From NCBI RefSeq assembly GCF_900103785.1, contig NZ_FNHE01000013.1, positions 94,953-158,952 of the forward strand: DNA of 64,000 nt. The letters run 5' to 3'. A program made the translations under genes and the position numbers. Source of the DNA: Geodermatophilus siccatus. Its GTDB lineage: Bacteria; Actinomycetota; Actinomycetes; Mycobacteriales; Geodermatophilaceae. This document shows, piece after piece, positions 33,065 through 40,876 of this stretch (positions are counted from its first letter, which is position 1; every line of letters starts with the position of its first letter). The notes under the pieces were generated by a model. That model was given only the letters and a program-made list of their open reading frames with translations, searched no databases and was not told the origin of the DNA.

Positions 33065-35332
33065 TTGAAGAAGAGAGCTCTTCCCCTCGTCGTGGGTGCC
33101 GCGCTGGTCGTGGCGCTCCCGTCGACCGCGAACGCGGCACCACCACCGCAGGATCCCGACGCGGGTCCTGCCCGAGCGCACGACCTGCCCCACCCGCTCG
33201 GCGACAAGCAGCGCGAGCTGCGGGAGCAGGCCCTCGAGGAGGTCCTCCGGGGCGATGCCACGCCGCGCGGGGACAACGAGGTCGTCGAGGTCGCCAGGGG
33301 CCAGTTCGTGGAGCTGGCCCAGGAGGACAGCGACGCCATCTGGACCGTCCTCGGCGAGTTCAGCGACCTGCCGCACAACCGCATCCCGCAGCCGGACCGG
33401 ACGGTGGACAACACCACGATCTGGACGTCGGACTTCTCGCAGCCCTACTTCGACCAGCTGCTCTACAGCTCCGAGGCCGGGGTCAACTCGGTCGCGAACT
33501 TCTACGAGGAGCTGTCCTCCGGCCGCTACACGGTGACCGGCGAGGTCGAGGACTGGGTGCGGGTCCCCGGGAACGGCGCCCAGTACGGCGGAGGTGAGGA
33601 CGGCCGCAAGCCCTGGGCCTTCGTCAACGACTCCGTCAACGCCTGGTACCAGACGCAGCTCGACGCCGGGAGGTCGGCCGCGGAGATCGACGGGTACCTG
33701 TCGCAGTTCGACGTCTGGGACCGCTACGACCACGACGGCGACGGGAACTTCGACGAGGCCGACGGCTACATCGACCACTTCCAGGCCGTGCACGCAGGTG
33801 AGGGCGAGGAGGTCGGCGGCGGCGCGCTCGGGGCGGACGCCATCTGGTCGCACCGCTGGTACAACCAGACCACCCGCGTCGGTGACGGCGGCCCGACCCT
33901 CGCCGACGGCACCGAGAACAAGCTCGGCGGCACGCGGGTCGGCGGGTCGAGGTACTGGATCGGTGACTACACCGTCGAGCCGGAGAACGGCGGCGTCGGT
34001 GTGTTCGCGCACGAATTCGGCCACGACCTCGGCCTGCCCGACCTGTACGACACGTCCGGCAACAGCGGTGGTGCCGAGAACAGCACCGGCTTCTGGACGC
34101 TGATGTCCTCCGGCTCCTACGGCAACAGCGGCGAACCCGCCGACGGGATCGGCACCAGGCCCATCCACATGGGCGCGTGGGAGAAGCTGCAGCTGGGCTG
34201 GCTGGAGTACGAGGTCGTCGCGCCGGGCGCCCGGGCCAACACCAAGCTCGGCCCGTCGGCCGCGACCACCAGGCAGACGCAGGCGCTGGTCGTCGTCCTG
34301 CCCGACCGCGAGGTCACCACGGACATCGGCGACCCCTTCGAGGGCGAGGACTTCTGGTACTCGGGCTCGGGGAACGACCTGGACAACACGATGCTGACCC
34401 CCCTGGCCGCCGGCGCGACGACGCTGACCGCCCAGGTCAGGTACCAGATCGAGCAGGACTGGGACTACGCCTACGCCGTCTACTCGACCGACGGCGGCGC
34501 CACCTTCACCTCGCTGCCGACGAACCTGTCGACGACCACCGACCCCAACGGCCAGAACTCGGGCTTCGGCATCACCGGCAGCTCCGGCGGGGAGTGGGTC
34601 GGTCTCAGCGCCGACCTGACCGGCGTCCCGGCCGGGGCGCTCGTCGGCTTCCGGTACTGGACCGACGGCGCCACCGTCGAGCCGGGTCTGCAGGTGGACG
34701 CCGTCGCCATCGACGGCACCCCGGTGACGGACTGGACCCTCGACGGGTTCACCACCACCACGGGGACGACGACCGAGTCGTTCTTCAACGCCTACATCGC
34801 CGAGAACCGGACCTACACCGGGTACGACGCCGGCCTGCGCACCGGCCCGTACAACTTCGGCGACCCGACGCGTCCGGACTGGGCCGAGCGGCTGCCCTAC
34901 CAGGACGGCCTGCTGATCAGCTACTGGAACACCCAGTACGCCGACAACAACGTCGGTGCCCACCCGGGCGCCGGGCTGGTCCTGCCGGTCGACGCGCACA
35001 CCCGGCTGCTGTACGAGCCGACGGACGACGAGGGCACCGACCGGACCGACGGCGAGAGCTGGCGGCCGCGGATCCAGTCCCACGACTCGACCTTCGGGCG
35101 GCAACCGACGGACCGGATCACGCTGCACGACCCGGACACCGGGGTGGCCGGCAGCTACGGCGGGCTGCCCGCCGTGCCGACCTTCGACGACACGCAGGAC
35201 TGGTACGTGGCACCGGGTGAGCAGCCCGACGCCGACGGCTGGACCGGCGTGGACGTCCCGAGGACGGGCACCCGGATCACCGTGGTGAGCACGAGCGCGC
35301 AGGACGGCTTCATGCAGGTGCGGGTGAACTGA
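33065..35332 (+). CDS. Secreted M6-family metalloprotease (immune inhibitor A type)
   Basis: 755 residues. A signal peptide (KKRALPLVVGAALVVALPSTANA) precedes a propeptide-like region, then the M6 catalytic domain with zinc site HEFGHDLGLPD (His316, Glu317, His320) and the downstream FWTLMSSGSYG Met-turn. DHDGDGNFDEADG at about 222-234 is an EF-hand-like calcium loop. The C-terminal part holds the beta-rich ligand-binding domain of InhA proteins (FEGEDFWYSGSGNDLDNTM). The homologous InhA of Bacillus degrades host antimicrobial peptides; in a soil actinobacterium nutrient scavenging is more likely. The start is TTG with GGAG upstream. A strong terminator follows. Confidence 0.93.
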   Translation: MKKRALPLVVGAALVVALPSTANAAPPPQDPDAGPARAHDLPHPLGDKQRELREQALEEVLRGDATPRGDNEVVEVARGQFVELAQEDSDAIWTVLGEFSDLPHNRIPQPDRTVDNTTIWTSDFSQPYFDQLLYSSEAGVNSVANFYEELSSGRYTVTGEVEDWVRVPGNGAQYGGGEDGRKPWAFVNDSVNAWYQTQLDAGRSAAEIDGYLSQFDVWDRYDHDGDGNFDEADGYIDHFQAVHAGEGEEVGGGALGADAIWSHRWYNQTTRVGDGGPTLADGTENKLGGTRVGGSRYWIGDYTVEPENGGVGVFAHEFGHDLGLPDLYDTSGNSGGAENSTGFWTLMSSGSYGNSGEPADGIGTRPIHMGAWEKLQLGWLEYEVVAPGARANTKLGPSAATTRQTQALVVVLPDREVTTDIGDPFEGEDFWYSGSGNDLDNTMLTPLAAGATTLTAQVRYQIEQDWDYAYAVYSTDGGATFTSLPTNLSTTTDPNGQNSGFGITGSSGGEWVGLSADLTGVPAGALVGFRYWTDGATVEPGLQVDAVAIDGTPVTDWTLDGFTTTTGTTTESFFNAYIAENRTYTGYDAGLRTGPYNFGDPTRPDWAERLPYQDGLLISYWNTQYADNNVGAHPGAGLVLPVDAHTRLLYEPTDDEGTDRTDGESWRPRIQSHDSTFGRQPTDRITLHDPDTGVAGSYGGLPAVPTFDDTQDWYVAPGEQPDADGWTGVDVPRTGTRITVVSTSAQDGFMQVRVN

Positions 35333-35346
35333 CCCGCAGCACCGCA

Positions 35347-35378
35347 GGCGGCCCCCCGGCGCTCGCCGGGGGGCCGCC
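35347..35378 (+). terminator. Intrinsic terminator after the M6 protease gene
   Basis: A perfect 14-bp stem: GGCGGCCCCCCGGC (35347-35360), loop GCTC, GCCGGGGGGCCGCC (35365-35378). Confidence 0.85.
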
Positions 35379-35421
35379 CTGCGTCGGTGCGTCCGCCTGC
35401 CGCCTGCCGCCTGCCGCCGTT

Positions 35422-35488
35422 GACCATGGGGCTGGTGCAGGCGGACACGCCGCGACCGGGCGCGGCACGTGGCAACGACCCCATGGTC
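35422..35488. repeat. Dispersed palindrome, family B, copy 5 (diverged)
   Basis: Ends are GACCATGGGG and CCCCATGGTC instead of GATCATGGGG/CCCCATGATC, so the outer bases changed on both sides together. That compensatory change suggests the structure, rather than the sequence, is kept. Confidence 0.75.
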
Positions 35489-35527
35489 GACACGGAGCGG
35501 TCGCCGTCCCGACCGCGCACGTCCGGC

Positions 35528-35533
35528 TAGCGT
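35528..35533 (+). promoter_or_regulatory. Leaderless -10 box for the small membrane protein gene
   Basis: TAGCGT followed by six bases and GTG at 35540. Confidence 0.6.
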
Positions 35534-35539
35534 GGCGCC

Positions 35540-35779
35540 GTGGCTGCCACCCCGTTCCGCCCGCCCTGGTTCGGCAACCGCGGCGTGCAGGTGCTGGCCG
35601 CCGGCGCGCTCGCCTACAGCCTGGTGCAGGTGGTGGTGCAGCTCGTCGACGCCGCCTGGGGTGAGGCGTTCCTCTACGCCGCCTGGAGCGTCCTGTTCGG
35701 CTACGTCCTGGTCGAGTCGCTCCGCTTCCGCCGCGAGCAGGACGCCGCCCGGGACGAGCCGGCGGATCAGGGCGACTGA
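35540..35779 (+). CDS. Small membrane protein, unknown function
   Basis: 79 residues with two hydrophobic helices: roughly VQVLAAGALAYSLVQVVVQLV and AFLYAAWSVLFGYVLVESL. A charged cytoplasmic tail (RFRREQDAARDEPADQGD) follows. No family recognised. GC3-biased codon use and the leaderless promoter support it as a real gene. It precedes the tRNA-Ser gene on the same strand. Confidence 0.7.
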   Translation: MAATPFRPPWFGNRGVQVLAAGALAYSLVQVVVQLVDAAWGEAFLYAAWSVLFGYVLVESLRFRREQDAARDEPADQGD

Positions 35780-35840
35780 CCGCGGTCCGGCGTGGACGGG
35801 GCTCGGGCGCTGCCAGCGAGGGGATAGCCTCGACCCGCCA

Positions 35841-35927
35841 GGAGGGCTCGCCTAGTGGCCGATGGCGGCGGTCTTGAAAACCGCTATGGGGTGACACCCA
35901 TCGTGGGTTCGAATCCCACGCCCTCCG
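35841..35927 (+). tRNA. tRNA-Ser (anticodon TGA)
   Basis: 87 nt with complete cloverleaf. The acceptor stem is GGAGGGC/GCCCTCC, discriminator G, D-arm CCTAGTGGCCGATGG, anticodon stem GCGGT/ACCGC with loop CTTGAAA (anticodon TGA), a long variable arm ATGGGGTGACACCCAT typical of class II tRNAs, and T-arm GTGGG-TTCGAAT-CCCAC. It reads UCA codons. CCA is not encoded. The plain discriminator and arm lengths rule out tRNA-Sec. Confidence 0.97.
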
Positions 35928-35934
35928 CTCCGGG

Positions 35935-36180
35935 TCAGCTGCGGATGAGCAGCTCGCCGCCGTCCACGCGGAACGCGCGGTGCAGCTCGCGGAGGACCGC
36001 CCGACCGTCGACGTCGACTGCGCCCACGCCGCGGAGGTCGAGCACCACGCGGGCGTGGCCGGCGTCGCGGAGCCGGTCGGCCGTGCCCCGCACCAGGTCC
36101 GCGCCGCTCGAGGTCAGGTGGCCGCTCACCGTGATCAGTCCTGCCCGCCGGTCGACGACCTCGCTCAGCACCCCGATCAC
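35935..36180 (-). CDS. Small STAS-domain protein (anti-anti-sigma-like)
   Basis: 81 residues, just a STAS domain: VIGVLSEVVDRRAGLITVSGHLTSSGADLVR then VVLDLRGVGAVDVDGRAVLREL. In classic SpoIIAA proteins the segment is D-S-S-G with a phosphorylated Ser; here it is DVDG, so the usual phosphoswitch residue is missing. The GTG start overlaps the stop of the second STAS gene by four bases, so the two are translated together. A role in partner-switching with the SpoIIE phosphatase at 9.3 kb is possible but not shown. Confidence 0.75.
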   Translation of the reverse strand: MIGVLSEVVDRRAGLITVSGHLTSSGADLVRGTADRLRDAGHARVVLDLRGVGAVDVDGRAVLRELHRAFRVDGGELLIRS

Positions 36181-36500
36181 GCGACCGCCAGTGCGGGTCC
36201 GGCGGCCAGGACCCGCCACAGGCCGGTGCGGCGCAGCAGCTCCTCGGTGCGGGGGTCGGCGCCGCGCAGCACCACCGCGCCACCGCGGGCCCGGCAGATG
36301 CGGTGCGCCGACACCAGGACGGCGACGACGGCGTCCGGCAGGTGCTGCACCCGGGAGAGGTCGACCACCAGCGAGCGGGCCCCGGCGTGCAGCGTTCCGA
36401 GCAGCGCCCAGCGGACGTCGGCCAGGCCGCCGGCGAGCAGCCGGTCGTCGAGGTGGACCGTGCCGGTGTCGACCCGGCTCGGTGCGGGTGCCGTCGTCAT
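36177..36500 (-). CDS. STAS-domain protein (anti-anti-sigma-like)
   Basis: 107 residues with a STAS fold: VDTGTVHLDDRLLAGGLADVRWALLG, SLVVDLSRVQHLPDAVVAVLVSAHRIC and GAVVLRGADPRTEELLRRTGL. The phospho-Ser position is also replaced (LPDAVV). ATG start with CGAGGAGG upstream. It is the first gene of a two-gene unit with the 81-residue STAS protein. The pair may form a heterodimer or act as a phosphorylation-independent antagonist. Confidence 0.75.
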   Translation of the reverse strand: MTTAPAPSRVDTGTVHLDDRLLAGGLADVRWALLGTLHAGARSLVVDLSRVQHLPDAVVAVLVSAHRICRARGGAVVLRGADPRTEELLRRTGLWRVLAAGPALAVA

Positions 36501-36648
36501 CGCCGTCCTCCTCGTGGTGACTGATGGCTATCCTGCGCGCACGGTCTGACAGTTCCCTGGGCCTGACGTGGGAGTCCGCTGCCGCTCGCGTCACCCGCGC
36601 GGGGGAGGCCCGCTGGAGCCGCACCGCCGGGACGACGATGGAGGGGGC

Positions 36649-37737
36649 ATGGGTTTCGCCGACTCGCTGCGTGCGCGGGAGCCACGCGCCTCGGCGCACT
36701 CGATCGTCCTGATCATGGGCGTCTCCACCGTCGTCCTGGCGCTGCTCACGACGTTCGGGCCCAACTCGGTCAGCAGCGCGACGCGGGCCGCCTCCTGGGC
36801 GGGGGTCGCCGCGCTCGCCGCGACGATCGTGCTGTGCGTCCTCGTCCCGGCCGAGCGGCTGGACCGCAGGGGCGCCTTCCCCCTCATCGGCGTGGGCGGC
36901 GTGCTGTTGACCTGCGTGCTCAACGTGCTGACCGTCGACCCCTCCGCCGGCGGTCAGGCGTTCCTCGCCTTCCCGGTGCTCTGGGCGGCGTCGCACCTGC
37001 GCTGGGCCGCTGTCGCCCTGGTGACGGGGGCGGCCGTGGTGGGCAACGGCGTCACCCAGCTGCTGCTCCAGCCCGTCGAGCCGGCGATGCACGACCAGCT
37101 CGTCATCGGGACCGTGCTCGTCGTGGCGTCCGTGATCCTGGTCCGGACCGCCTCGACGCAGGACCGCCTGGTCGCGGCGCTGCAGCAGCAGGCCGACGTC
37201 GACCCGCTCACCGGACTGGTCACCCGGCGGGTGCTGGACGACGCCCTGAGCGGAGCCCTCGAGCGGGACCCGACGGGCACCGGGACGGCGCTGGTGCTGC
37301 TGGACGTCGACTCGTTCAAGCTGATCAACGACGCGCACGGCCACCCCGTGGGGGACGACGCGCTGGTCCACCTCTCCGGCCTGGTCCGGCGTCAGGTGCG
37401 CGCCGGGGACGCCGTGGTCGGCCGCCTCGGGGGTGATGAGCTGGCGCTGCTGCTGCCCGGCTGCACCGCCGGGACCGCGGCCCGGCGCGCCCGGGAGCTG
37501 GTCGAGACGGTGCGGGCCTCGCCGTTGCCGCGCGCCGACGGCGACGCGCTGCCGCTGTCGATCAGCGTGGGGGTCGCCCACGCGCCGCTGCACGCCGCCT
37601 CCGTGCGAGAGCTCTACGCCGCCGCCGACGCGGCGCTGTACCAGGCCAAGCGGGCCGGCCGCGACCGCGTCGAGGTCGCCGTCAGTCCCGTCCCCGGACC
37701 AGCCGACGGGCTGCCGCGCCAACGGTCCGCCCCGTGA
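36649..37737 (+). CDS. Membrane-bound GGDEF-domain protein (GGDEL active site)
   Basis: 362 residues. Five to six membrane helices occupy residues 15-170 and a GGDEF domain 185-355 (DPLTGLVTRRVLDD, LLDVDSFKLINDAHGHPVGDDAL, GRLGGDELALLLPG, AADAALYQAKRAGRDRV). The active-site motif is GGDEL (261-265); the last residue is the least constrained, so diguanylate cyclase activity is plausible. The ATG follows GGAGGGGG. Its last 56 bases overlap the 3' end of the convergent flavoprotein gene. Confidence 0.88.
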   Translation: MGFADSLRAREPRASAHSIVLIMGVSTVVLALLTTFGPNSVSSATRAASWAGVAALAATIVLCVLVPAERLDRRGAFPLIGVGGVLLTCVLNVLTVDPSAGGQAFLAFPVLWAASHLRWAAVALVTGAAVVGNGVTQLLLQPVEPAMHDQLVIGTVLVVASVILVRTASTQDRLVAALQQQADVDPLTGLVTRRVLDDALSGALERDPTGTGTALVLLDVDSFKLINDAHGHPVGDDALVHLSGLVRRQVRAGDAVVGRLGGDELALLLPGCTAGTAARRARELVETVRASPLPRADGDALPLSISVGVAHAPLHAASVRELYAAADAALYQAKRAGRDRVEVAVSPVPGPADGLPRQRSAP

Positions 37738-38803
37738 GCCGCCCCTCGGACAGGCCGAGGGCCACCACGTCGTCGAAGACCCGCTGGTCGGCGCCGGCCG
37801 CGCGGACCGCGGCGTCCACCAGCCGCGGCCAGCGGGAGAGCTCGGAGGCGAGCCGGGTGGCGCGCAGGTGCGCGCCGAGCCGCCGCCGCAGCGCCTCCCG
37901 GTACCGGGCGCCCGCGCCGGCCCCCGCGGACCACGCCGCACCCGCCAGCGCGCCGGAGAGGACGGCGTAGAAGATGCCCTCCCCGGTCAGCGGGTTGACC
38001 AGCGACGCGGCGTCGCCGGCCAGCAGCACCCGGCCGTCGGGCAGCCGCGGCCGGCCGGTGGACAGCGGCAGCCGGTGCGCGCGCAGTCCCTCCGGTGCCA
38101 CGCCCGGCAGCAGCCGGTGCAGCCCCTCGACCAGCGCCGCGCGGGTGGCGCCACCGGACACCAGCTCGCCGTAGCCGACGTTGGCCCGCCCGTCGCCGAG
38201 CGGGAAGGACCAGGCGTAGGCCGGCCACCGCTGCTCGGTGGTCACCAGCACCTGGGTGGCGCCCTGGCCGGGCAGCGCGGGCGCGTAGCCGCGGATGGCC
38301 ACGGCCAGCCGGTCCGGGCGGTGGGACCCCAGCCCGAGCGCCCGGCGGACGACGGACTCCGCGCCGTCCGCCCCGACGAGCACGCCCGCCCGCACGGTGC
38401 CGTCGACCGTGACGCCGTCCGCGTCGGCCGCCAGGGTGCGCACGGCGGACCGGCGGAACTCCGCCCCGGCTGCCCGTGCCGCCGCCAGCAGCCGGGCGTC
38501 GAACACCTCCCGGGGGACGACGGACGACGGCCGGTGCGTGTCGCGCTCGACGACCGCCCCGCCCGGCGAGCGCAGCGAGAGCCGGGGGACCGGCGGGTAC
38601 CCGGCGGTCACCGCGGCCGGGTCGACGCCCAGGCCGGCCAGGACGTCGAGCGCCTCGGGGGCCACGCCGTCGCCGCACACCTTGTCGCGGGGGAAGTCGG
38701 CGCGGTCGAGCACCAGCACCGAGGCACCGCTGCGCCGGGCGGCCAGCGCCGCGGCCGACCCGGCCGGGCCGCCGCCCACGACGACGACGTCCCAGCGCTC
38801 CAC
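37682..38803 (-). CDS. Geranylgeranyl reductase-family FAD-dependent oxidoreductase
   Basis: 373 residues. The FAD-binding Rossmann motif is DVVVVGGGPAGSAAALAARR, then FPRDKVCGDGVAPEAL (the Cys-Gly-Asp-Gly motif of the family), VLVGADGAESVVRRALG and GRVLLAGDAASLVNPLTGEGI. In actinobacteria members reduce menaquinone or archaeal-type polyprenyl chains; a menB gene lies 3 kb away, so a role in menaquinone side-chain reduction is conceivable. The start is GTG 38803 with TAGCGT 7 bases upstream, consistent with leaderless expression. The 3' end overlaps the GGDEF gene convergently. Confidence 0.88.
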   Translation of the reverse strand: MERWDVVVVGGGPAGSAAALAARRSGASVLVLDRADFPRDKVCGDGVAPEALDVLAGLGVDPAAVTAGYPPVPRLSLRSPGGAVVERDTHRPSSVVPREVFDARLLAAARAAGAEFRRSAVRTLAADADGVTVDGTVRAGVLVGADGAESVVRRALGLGSHRPDRLAVAIRGYAPALPGQGATQVLVTTEQRWPAYAWSFPLGDGRANVGYGELVSGGATRAALVEGLHRLLPGVAPEGLRAHRLPLSTGRPRLPDGRVLLAGDAASLVNPLTGEGIFYAVLSGALAGAAWSAGAGAGARYREALRRRLGAHLRATRLASELSRWPRLVDAAVRAAGADQRVFDDVVALGLSEGRLTGRTVGAAARRLVRGRD

Positions 38804-38810
38804 CGGCCCG

Positions 38811-38816
38811 ACGCTA
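38811..38816 (-). promoter_or_regulatory. Leaderless -10 box for the flavoprotein gene
   Basis: TAGCGT on the minus strand, 7 bases before GTG 38803. Confidence 0.55.
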
Positions 38817-38841
38817 CGGCCCCCCGCGGGGGCCGACCCGG

Positions 38842-39411
38842 TCACGGCGGGGTCGGTGCCCACTTGCGGGCCGGGTGCTCGTAGCGCTCGACGAAGGCCA
38901 GCAGCTCCGCCACGCCGGTGACCACGCCCAGCGCGTCCAGCCGGCGGCCGTCGAGGTAGCCGTCGTCCACCATGCGGCGCAGCTGGGCCAGCAGCGGCTG
39001 CCAGAACCCGTCGACGTCCACCAGGACGGCCGGCTTGGCGTGCAGGCCGAGCATCCCCCAGGTCCAGGCCTCGAACAGCTCCTCGAGGGTGCCGGCCGCG
39101 CCGGGCAGCGCGACGAAGGCGTCGGCGAGCCCGGCCATCCGCGCCTTGCGCTCGTGCATGGAGGCGACCACCTCCAGCTGCGGCAGCCCGGGGTGCGCCA
39201 GCTCGTCGTCCACCAGGTGCTGGGGGATGACGCCGACGACGTCGCCGCCGGCGGCCAGGGCGGCGTCGGCGACCACACCCATCAGCCCAGCGCGCCCGCC
39301 GCCGTAGACGATGCCGACGCCCGCGCGGGCGAGCCCGGCGGCGAACTCGGCGACGGCGGACCGGTGGGACGGCGGCCCGCTCTGGGACCCGGTGAAGACG
39401 GCGACGCGCAC
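38842..39411 (-). CDS. LOG-family protein (TIGR00730-type phosphoribohydrolase)
   Basis: 189 residues, Rossmann-like lysine-decarboxylase-like fold. RVAVFTGSQSGPPS, GIVYGGGRAGLMGVVADAAL and LPGAAGTLEELFEAWTWGMLG correspond to the LOG motifs; the usual PGGxGTxEE is PGAAGTLEE, a Gly-to-Ala change beside the catalytic Glu. Family members release adenine-type bases from nucleoside monophosphates or cytokinin nucleotides. Start GTG 39411 is inferred from alignment. Divergent from the Nudix gene 54 bp away. Confidence 0.88.
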   Translation of the reverse strand: MRVAVFTGSQSGPPSHRSAVAEFAAGLARAGVGIVYGGGRAGLMGVVADAALAAGGDVVGVIPQHLVDDELAHPGLPQLEVVASMHERKARMAGLADAFVALPGAAGTLEELFEAWTWGMLGLHAKPAVLVDVDGFWQPLLAQLRRMVDDGYLDGRRLDALGVVTGVAELLAFVERYEHPARKWAPTPP

Positions 39412-39465
39412 GACGCCGAGCCTGTCACGGCGGCGCCGGCACCCCGGACGGGGTTCACTGGGAGC

Positions 39466-39933
39466 GTGTTCTCTCCGACCGACGGCTGGGTGACCTGCGC
39501 GCTCGACCACCGGCACTGGGGCCGGGTCGGTGCGGCGGGGCTGCTCGTGCACCGCGCCGGCGTCGACGGCCCGGAGCTGCTCCTGCAGCACCGGGCCCTC
39601 TGGTCGCACCACGGCGGCACGTGGGGGACGCCCGGCGGCGCGCTGCACGCCGGGGAGTCCCCGGAGCACGGCGCCCTCCGGGAGGTGCAGGAGGAGCTGG
39701 GGCTGCTGCCGGCGGACCTGGAGCTCGGTCCGTCCTCGGTCGACGACCACGGCGGCTGGTCGTACACGACCGTGCTGGCCCGCCCGCTGCGCGACATCGA
39801 GCCGCGCGACCTGGCGCTGGACGGCGAGAGCGACGGCGTGGCCTGGATCGCGCTCGGCGACCTGGCGTCGGTGCCGCTGCACCCGGGCTTCGAGGCGTCG
39901 CTGCACCGCCTGCACGACCTGCTCTCGGCCTGA
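39466..39933 (+). CDS. Nudix hydrolase
   Basis: 155 residues with a perfect Nudix box, GGALHAGESPEHGALREVQEELGL (GX5EX7REUXEEXGU), at about 57-80, so Mg-dependent hydrolysis of a nucleoside diphosphate derivative is expected. HRALWSHHGGTWGTPGGAL is like the MutT/NUDT branch. The start GTG lies only 54 bp from the divergent LOG gene. Substrate cannot be assigned. Confidence 0.92.
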   Translation: MFSPTDGWVTCALDHRHWGRVGAAGLLVHRAGVDGPELLLQHRALWSHHGGTWGTPGGALHAGESPEHGALREVQEELGLLPADLELGPSSVDDHGGWSYTTVLARPLRDIEPRDLALDGESDGVAWIALGDLASVPLHPGFEASLHRLHDLLSA

Positions 39934-39950
39934 GCCCCGGCGGTCTCCGG

Positions 39951-40757
39951 TCAGGCCGGGGTCACCGTCGCGGTGAGCGCGCGGTGGTCGCCGACCGGCA
40001 GCACGGTGGTCGCGCCGTCGCTCCCGCGCAGCCCGTCCCCGACGGCCAGCAGGTGGTCCAGCTGGGCCCGGGGAGCGGACGCCGGGTAGCTCGGCGCGCG
40101 CACGAGCGGGGCCGCCCGCAGCAGCCGGGCCGGCAGCGCGCCGGGCAGGTTGAGGTCGCCGGCCAGCACCACCGGGCCGGGCAGCCCGGCGATCCACCGG
40201 CGCAGCCGCAGCAGCTGGCGCACGGCGGTGTGCGGGGCGAACGACAGGTGCGTGGCGACGACGGTCAGCGAGCCCAGCCGGGCGGCCACGGCGGCCCGCG
40301 GCTCGTCGGGGAACCACCACCAGCGCACCCGACCGGTGCGCGGGTCGGGGCCCTGCACGGGCAGCCGAGCCCGGCCGGAGCCCAGGTCCAGCACCGACCA
40401 CTCGAGCACCGGCAGCCGGCTGAGCAGCGCGATCCCGTAGAGCGGGCCGTCCGCCGGGGTGTGCGGGCCACGCAGCACCGGACCGGCCGGGGCCCAGCTG
40501 CGGAAGGGGTCCGGGGTGCCGGCCACCGTGGCCGCGGCCCGCCAGTCCGCCGCGCCGAGCCCGGCGGCCAGGGCGGCGGCCTGGTCGACGCGCTGGGAGC
40601 GGGGCTGCCCGGCGTCGACCTCCTGCACGGCGAGCACGTCGACGTCCAGGCCGGCGACCGCCTTCTCCAGGCCCGCGGCGTCGAGGACCGGGCCGCCCGG
40701 ACTGCGGCCCGAGGCCACGTTCACGGTGCCGACTCGCACGGCGGGCTCCCCGGACAC
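39951..40757 (-). CDS. Endonuclease/exonuclease/phosphatase family protein
   Basis: 268 residues of the EEP (DNase I-like) fold. Metal and catalytic motifs are VGTVNVASG, LAVQEVDAG (Glu), VATHLSFAP, LAGDLNLPG (Asp, Asn), AQLDHLLA (Asp, His) and VGDHRALTATV (Asp, His). It could be a phosphodiesterase or phosphatase; there is no signal peptide or membrane anchor. The start GTG 40757 has TAGCGT 7 bases upstream; an internal GTG six codons later has its own GGGGAG site. Convergent with the Nudix gene. Confidence 0.88.
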   Translation of the reverse strand: MSGEPAVRVGTVNVASGRSPGGPVLDAAGLEKAVAGLDVDVLAVQEVDAGQPRSQRVDQAAALAAGLGAADWRAAATVAGTPDPFRSWAPAGPVLRGPHTPADGPLYGIALLSRLPVLEWSVLDLGSGRARLPVQGPDPRTGRVRWWWFPDEPRAAVAARLGSLTVVATHLSFAPHTAVRQLLRLRRWIAGLPGPVVLAGDLNLPGALPARLLRAAPLVRAPSYPASAPRAQLDHLLAVGDGLRGSDGATTVLPVGDHRALTATVTPA

Positions 40758-40764
40758 CCCGGCG

Positions 40765-40770
40765 ACGCTA
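40765..40770 (-). promoter_or_regulatory. Leaderless -10 box for the EEP gene
   Basis: TAGCGT on the minus strand, 7 bases before GTG 40757. Confidence 0.55.
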
Positions 40771-40876
40771 CCCGCGGCAGGGGGGCGGAGCCGGTGCCGT
40801 TCCCGCCGAGGTGCCGCTGCGTACAGGGCCACTTACCCTGTGCTCGCCCCGTCCTCGACCCTGAGGGAGCCGGCCG

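Noticed and set aside
35841..35927. Selenocysteine tRNA
   Set aside because: The anticodon is TGA, but acceptor and T-arms are the normal 7 and 5 pairs and the D-arm is short, as in tRNA-Ser; tRNA-Sec would have an 8-pair acceptor stem and a long D-stem, and here CTA would be expected.
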